Of a stretch of 46,590 bases of DNA, positions 28,564 through 39,557 are shown one piece after another; within the stretch, counting starts at the first letter, position 1; every line of letters starts with the position of its first letter. Source of the stretch: Porphyridium purpureum (taxonomy: Eukaryota > Rhodophyta > Bangiophyceae > Porphyridiales > Porphyridiaceae); NCBI GenBank assembly GCA_008690995.1, contig VRMN01000032.1, positions 1-46,590 of the forward strand. The letters run 5' to 3'. The notes beneath the pieces were generated by a model. That model saw nothing but the letters and a program-made list of their open reading frames with translations. It made no database searches and had not been told where the DNA came from. The position numbers were made by a program, and so were the translations under genes.

Positions 28564-31546
28564 CTAATAGCCTAATTTTTTCAACCTACTTTGCGCGTTT
28601 CCGTTTTCCTGTTTTGCGGCCTTGCGGTACCACTCGACCGCCGCGCGCTTGTCCTTGCGCAGCCCGCCGTCCCCGTTCTCGTAGCATACGCCCAAATTAT
28701 ACTGCGCGTCTGCGTCTCCCTGTTCCGCGGCCTTGCGGTACCACTCGACCGCCGCGCGCTTGTCCTTCGGCACCCCGCCCAAACCGTTCTCGTAAAAATG
28801 GCCCAAATTGAACTGCGCCACTGCGTCTCCCTGTTCCGCGGCCTTGCGGTACCACTCGACCGCGGCGTGCTTGTCCTGTGGCAGCCCGCCCTCCCCGTTC
28901 TCGTAAAAATGGCCCAAATTAAACTGCGCTCTTGCGTTTCCCTGTTCCGCGGCCTTGCAGTACCACTCGACCGCGGCGCCCTCGTCCTGCACCAGCCCAC
29001 CCAAACCCATGTCATAAAAATAGCCCAGCTTGAACTGCGAGTAGGCGTCTCCTAAGTGCGCCGCCTTGCGGTAGCACTCCATCGCTGCCGTGAGATTCTT
29101 GTTGGTGAACTCCTCGGTCTGGCCACGTTGCTGCCAGTCTGCGGGGTCGCGGCGCGCCTGCTCCGCGGCGGCGGCGGCGCGTTGGGCGGCAAGTTCCCGC
29201 TCCTTCCGCGCCGCGCTTGCTCCGCGGCAGCGGCCTCTCTTCACGCTTCCGCGCAGCAGCAGCTTCCGCTTCGCGCCGCGCGGCAAGGTCGCGCGCCTCT
29301 TTTTCGAGGCGCTCGTGCTCCTCCGCGAGTGCACGACGAACGGCGGCTGCGTGCTCCAGAGCCTGACGATCGCGCTCCGCTTTCTTCTTGTCGTCCTCGA
29401 GCCGCCTCTTCTCGGTCTCATTCTGTTGCCGTCTCAGCGCTGTTTGCTCTTCGGTCTCCACCACCTTGAGCCATTCCGACCCCGCGGGGCTGCCGAGCTT
29501 TGCGGCCTTGGCATACCACTCCTTCGCCAGGCTCCAGTTCTGCGGCACGCCCCGCCCAGAGTGGTGGCAGCGGCCATACTCAATCATGGCGTCCGTGCGT
29601 CCTTTCTCAGCGGCTGCGCGCACCCAACCGGCGCCATGTTCCAAGTGCTGGCTCCTGCCGTGCGAGCCGTCGAGCAAAATCTTGCCCAGCCGGAATTGGC
29701 CTTCCGCGGCACCTGATTCCGCTGCTAGCTTGAAATACTCATACGCGTGCGCCATGTTCCCTGCTTTCTCCCATTCCTCTGCGTAGCGGAGCTTGTCATC
29801 GGCACTCAGTACTTGCGCTTGCACAGGCCGGGATCCACTTGGCCCCGCCGAACTGCCTCCGGTGCTCGACACTGCGGCTCCTGACCGACCAGATGCCACC
29901 GTAACGTGCGAAACGCGTGCACCCAACGCACCAACCTCTACCGTGCTCGCGTCAGAAGAGGACGCAATGGCAGAGACACAGGCCTGCTCCTTGCAAAATG
30001 CCACCGAAATTTTCGCCATGCTCGGGCGCTCTCGAGCATTCATTCTCAAGCATGCTTTAGCCGTGTCTACTAACCACGTCGGCCAGGCGTTTGCGTATGT
30101 ACTTTTCTTCAGTCTGTGCCACGGCACGCCCTTCGTTGGATCGCTGAGCGTCCTGTCGATTTCCGCCGATGTCGCTGAGCCAAACATGGGCTCGCCCAAT
30201 ACCATCTCATACAACATGACTCCGAACGACCACACGTCACAAGTCCGGTCATACCTGTCACCACGCATGACCTCTGGCGCCATGTACGCATCCGTTCCAG
30301 CCTTTGTTTTCGCTTGTGACCCCGTGTTCTTCACGGTTGCCAACCCAAAGTCGCTGATCTTGGCCGTGTATTCCTCCGTGAGCAGAATATTCTGAGGCTT
30401 GATGTCTCTGTGGATCAGTTTCGCAGAATGCAGGTACTTGAGACCATTCACGATGCCAACAAAAATGTCCAACAGCTGCGCGCGGGGCAGCACTCCTTGA
30501 ATTCCATTCCGAAACATATGCCTGTCCAGTGAGCCTTTCGCGGCGTACTCTAAGAGAATGAACGACGCCCGACGACGCTGCCCATCACTCTCGAGCATGT
30601 AGAACCCGCCACGCGTCTGGATAATGTTCGCGTGAGCTAGCCGCCACATGGTCCCAAGCTCGTTCTTCAATTCAATCAGTGCATTCTGCGTTGGCGTCGG
30701 TACTTCCTTAATGGCCACCCTTAAGCCTAAGCACATGCCTCTGTAAACAGTTCCAAAACCTCCAGAGCCCAGCATAACGTACTCGTCGAATTCGTCACGC
30801 TCTTTTCGGACATGCGACACGTCGACATACCATGGCTCCGTTTTCGTGGGTCCCGTCGACAAGCCGCTAGAATTAGAAGCGTCTGTGTACGGCTTATGGA
30901 TGTCCACGCGGAGACTGTGCATCTGAAGAATAGCGCTCTTTTCTGGTCCGGAACCAAGTTGCTCTTCGAGCTTGGGTCGATCATTGACCCTGTCCTTCTC
31001 CAGAGCCAAAAGTATTTGCTGGTGCCTATGTTCTTGCACGTGTGTGCCTCGTTTGTGAGAGTCCGCAAGCTTGAACAAAACGATGCGCGACAACTGAGCT
31101 TCGAGCTTGTCCAGCGTATCGCTGCAGGTCTGAAATTCGGCCTGGTAGTTCTTTGCCCTCATCACGCGCCAAACCTTCTCATTCCAGCGGTCTGCGGACG
31201 AGAACTTTTCCACAAGTGAGCAGGTGGATTCGAGCGCGGACGTCAGATCCGCCAGGCACTCGAGCAGGCGACCGTGCTGCACCTGGTCTGTACCCGACCT
31301 CATCTTTTCGCCTTGGCCACCAAAATAATCAAGCAGCACGCTCTCAATGCCGGCGGCCTGCTTTGCCAGCTGCTTACATGTGTCGTGCATGGCTCGCGCG
31401 GCCTGCGCCAGCTCCACGATGACCTTGATGACCGCGTACGCCGCCGCAACGTACGGCAAAACCTCGCCGACATCGTTGGCGATCGTGCCTCCGACTTTGA
31501 GGGCTTCCTCAAACGCCGCGCGCTCCGCTGCGCGACCTGCCGCCAT
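28564..31546 (-). CDS. MLKL-like helical N-terminus, TKL-type protein kinase and Sel1 repeats (kinase gene 1)
   Basis: A putative signalling kinase. The frame is open from 31717, but I choose the ATG at 31546 (MAAGRAAERAAFEEALKVGG) because the paralogue at 45674 starts at the matching place. From that Met: a helical region at about 15-140 (LAQAARAMHDTCKQLAKQAA, LVEKFSSADRW) resembles the MLKL/HeLo four-helix bundle. The kinase spans about 255-520, with GSGGFGTVYRG, Lys280 in VAIKE, catalytic HRDIKPQN (Asp381), SDFG (Asp399) and APEVMRGD. Three Sel1 repeats follow (about 594-698), then a Glu/Arg/Ala coiled coil. Near 29200-29240, in a GC-rich run, the frame changes by one base; the next frame (28564-29421) carries five more Sel1 repeats (AAVEWYRKAAEQGDA, 108-bp DNA units) to the stop. 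Either two small indels, a sequence error or an intron explains this. The kinase core is intact. Confidence 0.75.
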
Positions 31547-32410
31547 GACACCACAGACAAGCCGCAGCGAGCCGCACAGAATCCGACGTTGTTCTCGCCG
31601 CTTGCGAGCGTGTGAACCCGGCTTTCCAAAGACAGTGCAACATAGATTTCCCCGTCCACTCTGTGCGCAACCACCACGCGCACCGATAATGCCAAACGGT
31701 CTCAACCCCGTTTGCACTTGCTGCTTGATTTAAGCCGCGACGCAGGTGTCACGGGAGAAGCCGAAGCGATTCATGCTCTGCTCAGGGCACAGCGCTCTAC
31801 TCACCGTTCACACTGCGCGTAGCCAGAGACGCATGCCACCAAAACAACGGCATGCAAATCAGCCGCGCAACTCGGACACGCGCAACAGAAATCGCATTCT
31901 GCTAGTCCAAACAGTGCCCAAAACGGCCCCGCTCAGGGCAAAGCGCCAACGGCGCGTGTAGAAACGGTGGCCACCGAGCGGAAGCTGCCGCGGTGTATCG
32001 CAAAAACCGGGCACTTTAGTAGAAGCGCGCTCGCTCACGCAAGAACGCGCCAGGGGCGCGGGAGGGAATAAACGACGCGTGTCAGCCAGCGGCGAGGCGC
32101 GCGTTTCGACGTGATGCGGCTGCCCGCGCGGTTGCGTACCAGCGCGGCGCGGATTCGCGCGTGTAGAAAATCGGGGTGGGCTAGCGAGGTGGGGTACACT
32201 TGTGAGCGGTGGCGGGACAGCTCTTTCGCGGTGGCAGCAGAGTCCCGCATCACGCACAAGCCGCTTGCCGCGCAAAGGTCTTCGGTGGTCAGCCGGCAGA
32301 ACACTCGGTGCGGCATGGTTTGCTCCTTGGAAGCGGCTGTCCGAAAACTCAGACGCATGCGCCCAACGCTTTTTAAACGCCTTTCATATACACATGCCTG
32401 CAAACATAGT
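31547..32410. other. Upstream region of kinase gene 1
   Basis: No supported gene. The divergent-looking short frames at 31746-31961 and 32111-32908 plus have no domain. It contains the motif described at 32143-32198 and probably the promoter of the kinase gene. No TATA box is evident. Confidence 0.4.
32143..32198. promoter_or_regulatory. Upstream shared motif, site 1
   Basis: CGCGGCGCGGATTCGCG, a GAAAATCGGGG variant, then GCGAGGTGGGGTACA. The same order occurs near 38984-39035 and 46335-46395. It lies about 600 bases upstream of the kinase gene 1 start (31546). It could be a regulatory block or a dispersed repeat. Confidence 0.4.
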
Positions 32411-33714
32411 CTAGTCCTTTACGGACGCGTCGATGGATACTTTCAACAGCCGCCAGCGGTTGATCGCGGCCGCGAGCTCGATGGGGCGCGGCCGCGAGTA
32501 GTAGCCAATGCCTTTCCACCCGCTCGGAGCCACGGCGTCCAGACCCTTCGCGTCCAGCGCAGCCTCAACACGCGCAACCAGCTTCTTCATGCCTTGCACC
32601 GGCGCGGTCTGCTTGCTCACCATCTCCACATACTGCATGGCGTCCGCAATCAAGCGCGTCTGTCCCAATTCAACGAGCTGCTCGAGCGCGCGAAGGTTGA
32701 TCGCAAACTCCTCCGAGCCATACTGAATTCGCCCCATGTCACGCACATACACCTTGCTACCGCCGGCGGGTGCCAGCGAGCACAAGTCGATCTTCCTGTC
32801 CGAATCCAGCGAGGCAGACAGCCCCGCGTCACTGTCCAGCACGGCCGTGCTCACCTGGTGCGCGCCACCGCGACTTTGCGCACACGAAATGCTTTTCGCT
32901 TCGTCTGAAACGCCATAAGCTTTGTAGCAGTCCATCATGATCACGGTATCGGCAACATCAAAGAACGCACCGCAGCTGCCCACTACCCAAAGGCTCGAGA
33001 TCCCATGCGATTCGTACAGCACGCGGACACGTTCCAAAAAGGGCGTGATTGGCTCCTTGTGCTTACTTGCTAGCGTCGACATGACCTCATCTTGATACAT
33101 AAAGTTGTCGCGCCCGTGTCCTCGTCAAAGATAAGCAGGTTACATCCCATTGCCAGCGCTTAGGCGATATTCGCCGCTTAGCTCGTACTGCCAGATGCGT
33201 CGGCAATGAAAAAGTCACTTGTGGCACGCCCGAATGGCAGGTTTGAAATAAACGGCGAGATGTCGAGCGACGCCACCGCGCGACCATCTTCAGCGCGCAT
33301 TTTCGACGCAAAAGCCAGGCACGAGACAAACTCTCGCCCATCGCCGGGCACATGGTCATATACGCCTAGCTCAATCGCCTGCAACAGCGTCGACTTTCCG
33401 TGAAAGCCGCCTCCAACAATGAGATTCACTCCCTTTCGAATGCTCATGCCGGTCAGCGTCTTGCCGCTCGGCAGTGCCGCGCTGACGCGCAGCACGTCTG
33501 GCGAGGAAAACGGGAGCGCAGACGCTGAAGGCATCGGAAGCTCACTCGCACCATGCAGTCGCGGCAAGATGGCGACATCCGGAACGAAAGCCGCCATGCC
33601 AGCCGGTTCCAGCATGCCTCGCAGGGCGGCTTGATCTTCCGCACAGATCACATGCTCATGCGCGGCCAGCGCGCTGTACTGACGCTTGGTCTGATGGTCA
33701 TTCTCCTGCTCCAA
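32411..33714 (-). pseudogene. Predicted ATPase of the ABC class (PF09818-like), broken
   Basis: The family is a P-loop ATPase of poorly known role, found in bacteria, archaea and some eukaryotes. The first part (33714 to 33178) shows VRVSAALPSGKTLTGMSI-like sequence, the Walker A GGGFHGKSTLL, and DGREFVSCL, AEDGRAV and ISPFISNLPFG, ending GSTS. There follow two TAA stops with AANIA between them, then ALAMGCNLLIFDEDTGAT with the Walker B DED. A one-base loss near 33105 shifts into the last part (33100 to 32411): FMYQDEVM, VVGSCGAFFDVADTVIMMD and the C-terminal RPRPIELAAAINRWR, all typical of the family. The usual N-terminal part, over 100 residues, is also missing. Taken together this is a decaying gene. 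Confidence 0.72.
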
Positions 33715-34371
33715 GCTAAGCTACAAAAAGCTTTGCTGAACAAGGCGCAGAACAGTCTCGCTCAGGATCGTAAGCGCCTTTCTTCCTTCGATTGCACGAC
33801 CCGATGCGGGCAGGCCGAGCTCAAAGCGTGCCCCCGACGTCCACTCTGATAAATAATCGGCGCACACAAGCTACGGGGACGACCGCTCTAGAATACACGC
33901 GCCCGGATGCGCCATCCGCAGATCGCTACCCTTGGACGCCGCCCAGCCAGAACCGGACGCGCTTGGCGCTTGGCCATAGCTGGTAAAGCGTTGAGCTCGC
34001 TCTTCAAATTGATGCATTATTATACGTAGATATCCGCTGCCAGATGGCTAGAGGAAAAGATTCTGCGCCTGTCTACGATATAAGTGCACGAGGCGAGACA
34101 TCCTCGCTTTAAAGTCACGCAAGTTTTATATTTTACCAGCAGGAAAAAAAAAAAAAAGGACGAAAAAACACGACACTAGACGTCAGCAAGACAAAAGCAC
34201 TTGGACATCCCATTTCGGCTCATCTCAGAGCGCGGGTGCGGAGTACCGAACCGGGACTGCATAATGAAGTGCTGCAAAGAACACACACAGTTTCAAGCTC
34301 CAAAAATCTCATACTTCTTATAAACCAAACCATGCTGGACAGCGACTGGATGGCTCTGCAAACCATCCCGC
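33715..34371. other. Intergenic region with poly-A/T tracts
   Basis: No gene is supported. A run of 14 A starts near 34144, followed by more A-rich DNA. The stretch just after 34250 would hold the 3' UTR of the gene that ends at 34372. Confidence 0.45.
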
Positions 34372-37300
34372 CTAGAGCACCGTCATCAGGGTGAACGCAA
34401 TGTAGTCTTCGTAAGTGACGTTTGCTTGCGAGACACAAATGGTTGGGGCACGCACCATCATGCCGCCGCGATCATATGAGTACTGACCGATATACTCGTG
34501 CAGCACGGCGAACTCGGCGGGGAAGAGCTTGACGCGCAAATACGTCCGTCCACCTTCTCCAATCAACTGAAGTGCATCCGGCCAGCTGATGCCTTCGTAC
34601 GGTAGCGCGTCCCACCGACCCACTCCATCTCCAAGACCCGCCACGCCCAAATCAACATTGCCATCCACGTTCAAAAAGTCCACACTCAATGCCTGCTGCT
34701 CCTGCTCCGCCGACGTTAGTCCTTCGAACGTAAAGTTGCATGTCATGCTCGGTTCGTTCAAAACCGCATCATACACACCTTCGAGGCGGAAGATCTGCAG
34801 GCTCGGCTTGCCCTTCTTGATTTTTTCTACCGTAAACGTTGGCAGGAGCGAGGTTGCATCGTAGAAAGCTTGCGGGTACCTTTGGTGCACATCACTCGCC
34901 TTAGGTGCCTTGGCGCTGATCACATCACGACGGAACTCGAACCGGAACGCTTCAATGCGCTGCACCGCCTGATTTGCGTTACACACGCGATCAGCCACTT
35001 CAAACGCCCGGTAAAATCCAATCGGACAAGGCGGCTGCATACGATCTTCATCATTGTACGTGAGCAAGGATGCCGTGACCTCCAAAGGATCGCAGTTGTC
35101 TTCCGCCATCGGCAGCCCGAGCGACGCGGTGCTTATATCAGCTCGACACGACACAATTTGAATTTTCGGTACGCTCACCCACTCAGGCTCATCGTAGTCT
35201 GTGCGAACCACAAGCTGATTTGTCGTATCTGTTTGGTCGCACTCATCCTCGATGGTGTACAAGCGCGGTACGTTCCAACCCTTGATCCCTTGTCCAGAGC
35301 AAACAAATCGAATATCCGAGTCGGAATATGACACACTTAGATCATCCGAGCATGGTGCGTTCACCGAATTGAGGTCAAATATTGTCGCCGGCGCATTGTA
35401 CCCATCAGCCACTGGCTCTTCACAAGCAAACATTTGTGGAGCGATACGTTCTGGTGCAGACACTCCCACGGCTTTCTTGGTGATAATCATTTGCACCGGG
35501 TCCGCTACCTGCCCGCACGCATCCGTGTACCTGAATGTGCGCCTGATCTTCTCTTCTCCGCAGCCATCATCTTCGAGGAGTTCATCTGTGGCACCGATCG
35601 GATTGCCGCCTTGGCATTCCACATCAACCACAGCCACGCGCGTTGTCACTCGCGCAAGCGAACTGGTACACGGCACCTCGATATCTCGCGGTCGCTCCAG
35701 AACAGGCTGCACTTTCTCCCGCGGTTCTTCCAACGGCGGAACTGGGTTGTAAAACTCCCCGCTGAATTTGGCCGCCGCCTCCATGTTGGTTTTGGTCACG
35801 ATGCGCTCTTCCGAAGCCCGCAGCGTTGCATCATTTGTCGCGTCCACTATGTCTGTTCGTGAGAAAGAAACTTCGACAAGCTCGGTCCTGGAAATAAATC
35901 TGACCGTCTTGCACTCCACTTGCACTGTAATCTGATTGTTGGCACCGACTTTTGCACTTGTGTACTCACAATCTGTGTTTTCCTCGATAATCTTTAGCTT
36001 TTCTTCTGGAGACAGACCGAAAAATTCCAAGTCCTTGGCCGCCGTCGCTTCGAAACTTGCCAAATTCAACTGGGCGTCCTTCATTTGCTCGTACATGTCT
36101 TCCGCGTTCTTGTATTTTAGTGCATGGTCTTCACCGCATGCGGGATCCTTATCAATCCGAATCACCTCCTTGCACGGTTTCCCCCTATAAAGGCAAGACA
36201 GTCCTCCGCTTAAAATGGCCAGGAACTTGTCGCACGTATCAACATACTCATACACTTCCCATTGTCGACATCCAAACTCATCCCGTCCAATCTCCACGGG
36301 AGGGGAGAGTATTTCGCGAGAACTCGGGATCAAATTCTTTACCCACTCACAACCCGTCTTGAGGACTGACTTGAACTTGTCTGCAAAGTATGCTTCGAGA
36401 TTCTCAGGATTCACCTCAAAGAGTTGCTTCCACAGGCTCTCAAAGTTGTCGAGATTGCATTGCGGCTGACGTAATTCAAAAAAGGATTCCACAAGCTCCA
36501 CTGAACACTCAGCAATTTCACCGATTGCGCCTACAAAGGCCTCCGCACCTTTCCGGAAGGACTCCTCTCTGTCAGCAAGATAATTAAAAAGGTTGTCCTT
36601 CTCCTCCTTCACTGATTCGCCAGCCCGATCCACGGCATCGACGATTTCTTCTGGCACAAGCTTCTTCAAAGGAATATTCGGCATATTGATCTGCCAGTTC
36701 CAAGCCGTCCACGGATCAGTCAATTGACCATCCACAGATATTTCAGCTGTGGCAGGCAAGCCCAGAACGATGACGGCGAGGTCAACCGAACCGCTCACAC
36801 GGCCACTCTGAGCACCGAAGCCCAACTCCAGAACCCCCGCCACGCTCGCCAGGCTGGCAACCGTTATGCGCGCCGCAATGCGCGTCAAAAAGTCACCACC
36901 AAATCCAATTGCATAGAAGAAACCGCAACTTTCCACCTTCAAAGATAAAAGTGATAGCGCTTTCAGGTCAAGGCATGTGTCAGTAGTGCCAACGCTGAAC
37001 AAGATTGCGCCTGTTGAGCCAAATGCCGCCGCAATCTTCTGCTTGAACGGATCATCGTAACCTTCTAACGCAGGCGAAGTGCCACACCCACTCAAATCGC
37101 TTGAGGTACGCAACTGGATCTCGTCCGGATTGAGAATTTCCAATAAGATATTACCATTAATGTCGAGCGCATTGAATATCTTGCACGTGAGCGACAGTCT
37201 CCACGAAAACGCCCTCAGGTTCCTATCGTCCCAAAGCACGGCAAAATCTTGCGTGACTGCCAGCGTCTGGTCTCCCAGCATGTCTTTAAGCACGCCTCCG

Positions 37301-38547
37301 GAGCCGCCCATCTTGAAATTAAACCCTCCAGAATCCAATGTTGCAAACACGCCCCGCGGGCTGCACTCATCTTGTGCTGGCTCAGTGTGCCGCAAGAAAA
37401 TGCCGCTCTTTGGACTGGGCAGCTCGAACTTGTACACTTCATCTCCACCACGGTACGTGGTGATGGTCATGCTTGTTCCTTCCACGGTTTCCGCCAAAAG
37501 ACTCTCACGGTCCAAAGCCAATTCGACCATTAATTCCGCACCAACCGTAAAACCCGACTGCCTGTCGTCGAAGAACTCTAAACCGCCTAGGATGCGTCCA
37601 CGAATCCAAAAATTGACGTTCGGAAGCAAAACCACGAAATTGGAGCGTCCTGACCAGTACCTTGTTTCCGACTCTTGTCCAAAGCGGCCTTTAAACGAGT
37701 ACGCGATTCCGAGCGGCTTGAAGGTGAGGAAAGGCGGAAAAAGTGGGATCGTCAAAATCTGTGCAATTTTGCCTTGTCGATCAATGTGTAACGCGAAGCC
37801 GTCATCCCATCCACCGCACACCGACGTTGCAATACAGACGCGCTCTCCCGCGAATTCGGTTGCTTCGCCAGGAATAACCTCGCCCACGCTTCCCCCACTG
37901 CTCTGCGCGTCCACGAGATTGCGCACGACTGGCGGAAGTTTTTCGAGCACTGGGAAATCCAGCTGCAGCTCATTGGTAAATGTCAGGTCAGCAAAGTAAT
38001 ACACTTCGTCGTCATCCAGTGGAAGCTTGTCGCAATTTGACGCACCGTCACCCCTCGCTCGCAGCTCGCGGCCGAGAAGTACATCCTCTGGGCCTTGCAA
38101 CAAGTCCGTCGTAATATCCACGAGACCTAGATCTTTCACTCGAGCCAAGAATGGCACTTGCTGCTCAAGGAACGCTTCAAGTACCATCAAAAAGCCCTCG
38201 CACTGGTTAGTGCCCGAGACGCCCACATCCGCCTTCACGGTCATCGCGCATCCCGCGGGATAGTCGACCTGCACGAGCCCGGGCACCTGCACGCGCGTCA
38301 CGGCCGAGCTCGCACACCCGCCGGCCGACGGTGCCCAGCCCGTGGAGCTCGAAAACACCACATCCTTATCATTGCACTGCGGCGCGTTCCTCCGGAGCTC
38401 ATTTGTCGAAGAACACTCTTCCGCCCTCTGCACGCCCAGAATACTGCGGTCAATGGCTACCGATGGAACTGCTGCCACGCACGTCGCACCCACCACAAAC
38501 AGCAACGCCAGCCAAGCCACATACATCCTTCCTTTAGTGCCCACCAT
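34372..38547 (-). CDS. Large secreted protein with HYR-like repeats, otherwise unknown
   Basis: 1,391 residues, uninterrupted. The N-terminus MYVAWLALLFVVGATCVAAV is a clear signal peptide, cleaved near residue 27; translation may start at Met1 or at Met8 (38526). No transmembrane segment is seen near the C-terminus, so it is likely exported or in the cell wall. The first 650 residues are beta-rich with spaced cysteines. A helical linker (about 650-900) contains many Glu and Lys. From about 960 to 1230 there are about three repeats of a pattern such as DDGCGEEKIRRTFRYTDACG, EDECDQTD and AEDNCDPLEVTASL, which matches HYR/SprB-type extracellular repeats. The overall family is not recognised. 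The gene has its own TATA box at 38639-38647. Confidence 0.85.
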   Translation of the reverse strand: MVGTKGRMYVAWLALLFVVGATCVAAVPSVAIDRSILGVQRAEECSSTNELRRNAPQCNDKDVVFSSSTGWAPSAGGCASSAVTRVQVPGLVQVDYPAGCAMTVKADVGVSGTNQCEGFLMVLEAFLEQQVPFLARVKDLGLVDITTDLLQGPEDVLLGRELRARGDGASNCDKLPLDDDEVYYFADLTFTNELQLDFPVLEKLPPVVRNLVDAQSSGGSVGEVIPGEATEFAGERVCIATSVCGGWDDGFALHIDRQGKIAQILTIPLFPPFLTFKPLGIAYSFKGRFGQESETRYWSGRSNFVVLLPNVNFWIRGRILGGLEFFDDRQSGFTVGAELMVELALDRESLLAETVEGTSMTITTYRGGDEVYKFELPSPKSGIFLRHTEPAQDECSPRGVFATLDSGGFNFKMGGSGGVLKDMLGDQTLAVTQDFAVLWDDRNLRAFSWRLSLTCKIFNALDINGNILLEILNPDEIQLRTSSDLSGCGTSPALEGYDDPFKQKIAAAFGSTGAILFSVGTTDTCLDLKALSLLSLKVESCGFFYAIGFGGDFLTRIAARITVASLASVAGVLELGFGAQSGRVSGSVDLAVIVLGLPATAEISVDGQLTDPWTAWNWQINMPNIPLKKLVPEEIVDAVDRAGESVKEEKDNLFNYLADREESFRKGAEAFVGAIGEIAECSVELVESFFELRQPQCNLDNFESLWKQLFEVNPENLEAYFADKFKSVLKTGCEWVKNLIPSSREILSPPVEIGRDEFGCRQWEVYEYVDTCDKFLAILSGGLSCLYRGKPCKEVIRIDKDPACGEDHALKYKNAEDMYEQMKDAQLNLASFEATAAKDLEFFGLSPEEKLKIIEENTDCEYTSAKVGANNQITVQVECKTVRFISRTELVEVSFSRTDIVDATNDATLRASEERIVTKTNMEAAAKFSGEFYNPVPPLEEPREKVQPVLERPRDIEVPCTSSLARVTTRVAVVDVECQGGNPIGATDELLEDDGCGEEKIRRTFRYTDACGQVADPVQMIITKKAVGVSAPERIAPQMFACEEPVADGYNAPATIFDLNSVNAPCSDDLSVSYSDSDIRFVCSGQGIKGWNVPRLYTIEDECDQTDTTNQLVVRTDYDEPEWVSVPKIQIVSCRADISTASLGLPMAEDNCDPLEVTASLLTYNDEDRMQPPCPIGFYRAFEVADRVCNANQAVQRIEAFRFEFRRDVISAKAPKASDVHQRYPQAFYDATSLLPTFTVEKIKKGKPSLQIFRLEGVYDAVLNEPSMTCNFTFEGLTSAEQEQQALSVDFLNVDGNVDLGVAGLGDGVGRWDALPYEGISWPDALQLIGEGGRTYLRVKLFPAEFAVLHEYIGQYSYDRGGMMVRAPTICVSQANVTYEDYIAFTLMTVL

Positions 38548-38638
38548 CCTCTGCGGCGATCTGCTCTCCCCCTCTTTCTACCCACCTATGCCATGCACCA
38601 GCAATTAGACGTGAACACGCCGACGCGGCCGGCGAGGA

Positions 38639-38647
38639 CTTTATATA
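38639..38647 (-). promoter_or_regulatory. TATA box of the secreted protein gene
   Basis: On the minus strand this reads TATATAAAG, about 92 bases upstream of the ATG at 38547, which fits a short 5' leader. No other gene is near. Confidence 0.6.
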
Positions 38648-38983
38648 TTCATCGCTGCCTTGATTTGGATATGTGCGCGTCCCGATGTGTCCGTCAATGC
38701 GGATGCAAGATAGCCCACGCAGACAGAATCACAGTTCTGTGCCACGAGAGATACCTCACAAATCCACGGCTTGCGTGACAGGCGACACGCTGTCCGGAAA
38801 AACAGCTGCGCGTCTCACTAGTCACTTGCTCATTCCTGATATGTAATCGAAAGCAAATTTTATTCCCTCCTGCGTTTTTCTCTCTTCCAAAGCAGGTCGC
38901 AACGGCGCGCTTTCTGCACGCGCGCAAAGTGCCTATTCTTCGCGGCGCCACGAGTTTCGAGGGGACTTCGTCTGAAATTTATC

Positions 38984-39035
38984 ACAGCAGCGCCGTTTCG
39001 CGATTTTCGGGCAGCGAGGTACAGCGCGTCGCCAG
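38984..39035. promoter_or_regulatory. Upstream shared motif, site 2
   Basis: CAGCAGCGCCGTTTCGCGAT, TTTCGGGCAGCGAGGTACAG and CGCGTCGCCAGTG. It is very close to site 3 near 46335 and related to site 1, and lies about 440 bases upstream of the secreted protein start. Confidence 0.45.
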
Positions 39036-39143
39036 TGCGCGCGTGAAATGAGCAAGCACGGGTGTAGTTGAACGGCGTCGTTTTGATAGGTTGCGAGCGG
39101 CCGTGTGAATTGAAGAAAGAAGTACAGTGAATCCGTTAAAACT

Positions 39144-39557
39144 TGTTGGGGTCTGAACTGAGCGAGCGTCTCGCCGCGGGAGAATTGCAGCGGTCCGTAC
39201 TCAAGAAGCGAAAGCTTGGGGAAGAATGTTCTGAGTCACTGATGGGTGACCGGGGCTGATTCCCGCAGCTCAGGGAAGAGAACAGACCGTAAATTGGAAG
39301 ACCTCTGAGGGGGGTTATATAAGTGTAGGACTAGTGAGGCTGGTTCTTTTTTTGACTCCTTTTTTGGGTAGGAGCGTCGATGTAGGGAGAAGATAAAGTC
39401 ACTTTTTCTGGAACCTTGCGGTGTCGGCGCTGCTCGTTGGTTGGTGTTGTGACTGCTCGGGAGGAGCTAGAAGGCGGTGGGTATCGCTAGGGGTGACTCG
39501 TTTGGTTCACGCGTGCCCATCGAGTAAGTCACCAGCGTCTTACATTCCGCGGTAACA
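39144..39557 (+). mobile_element. Solo LTR, Ty1/copia-like, 414 bp
   Basis: Starts TGTTGGGG and ends GGTAACA, flanked by AACT on both sides (39140-39143 and 39558-39561), a likely short target duplication. It contains TATATAA (39316-39322) and an AGATAAAG signal (39391-39398). Its last bases, ATTCCGCGGTAACA, match the end of the copia LTR at 24407-24420 (ATTCCGCGGAAACA), so it belongs to a related lineage. No internal region remains, which fits LTR-LTR recombination. Confidence 0.72.

Noticed and set aside
28581-29055. Long frames on the other phases and strand across the Sel1 region
   Set aside because: They are shadows of a 108-bp coding repeat; only the frame with Sel1 signatures is meaningful.
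33100-33195. A genetic code in which TAA means Gln
   Set aside because: The other genes, such as element B ORF1, use TAA as a normal stop, and the ATPase also has a frameshift and lacks its N-terminus.
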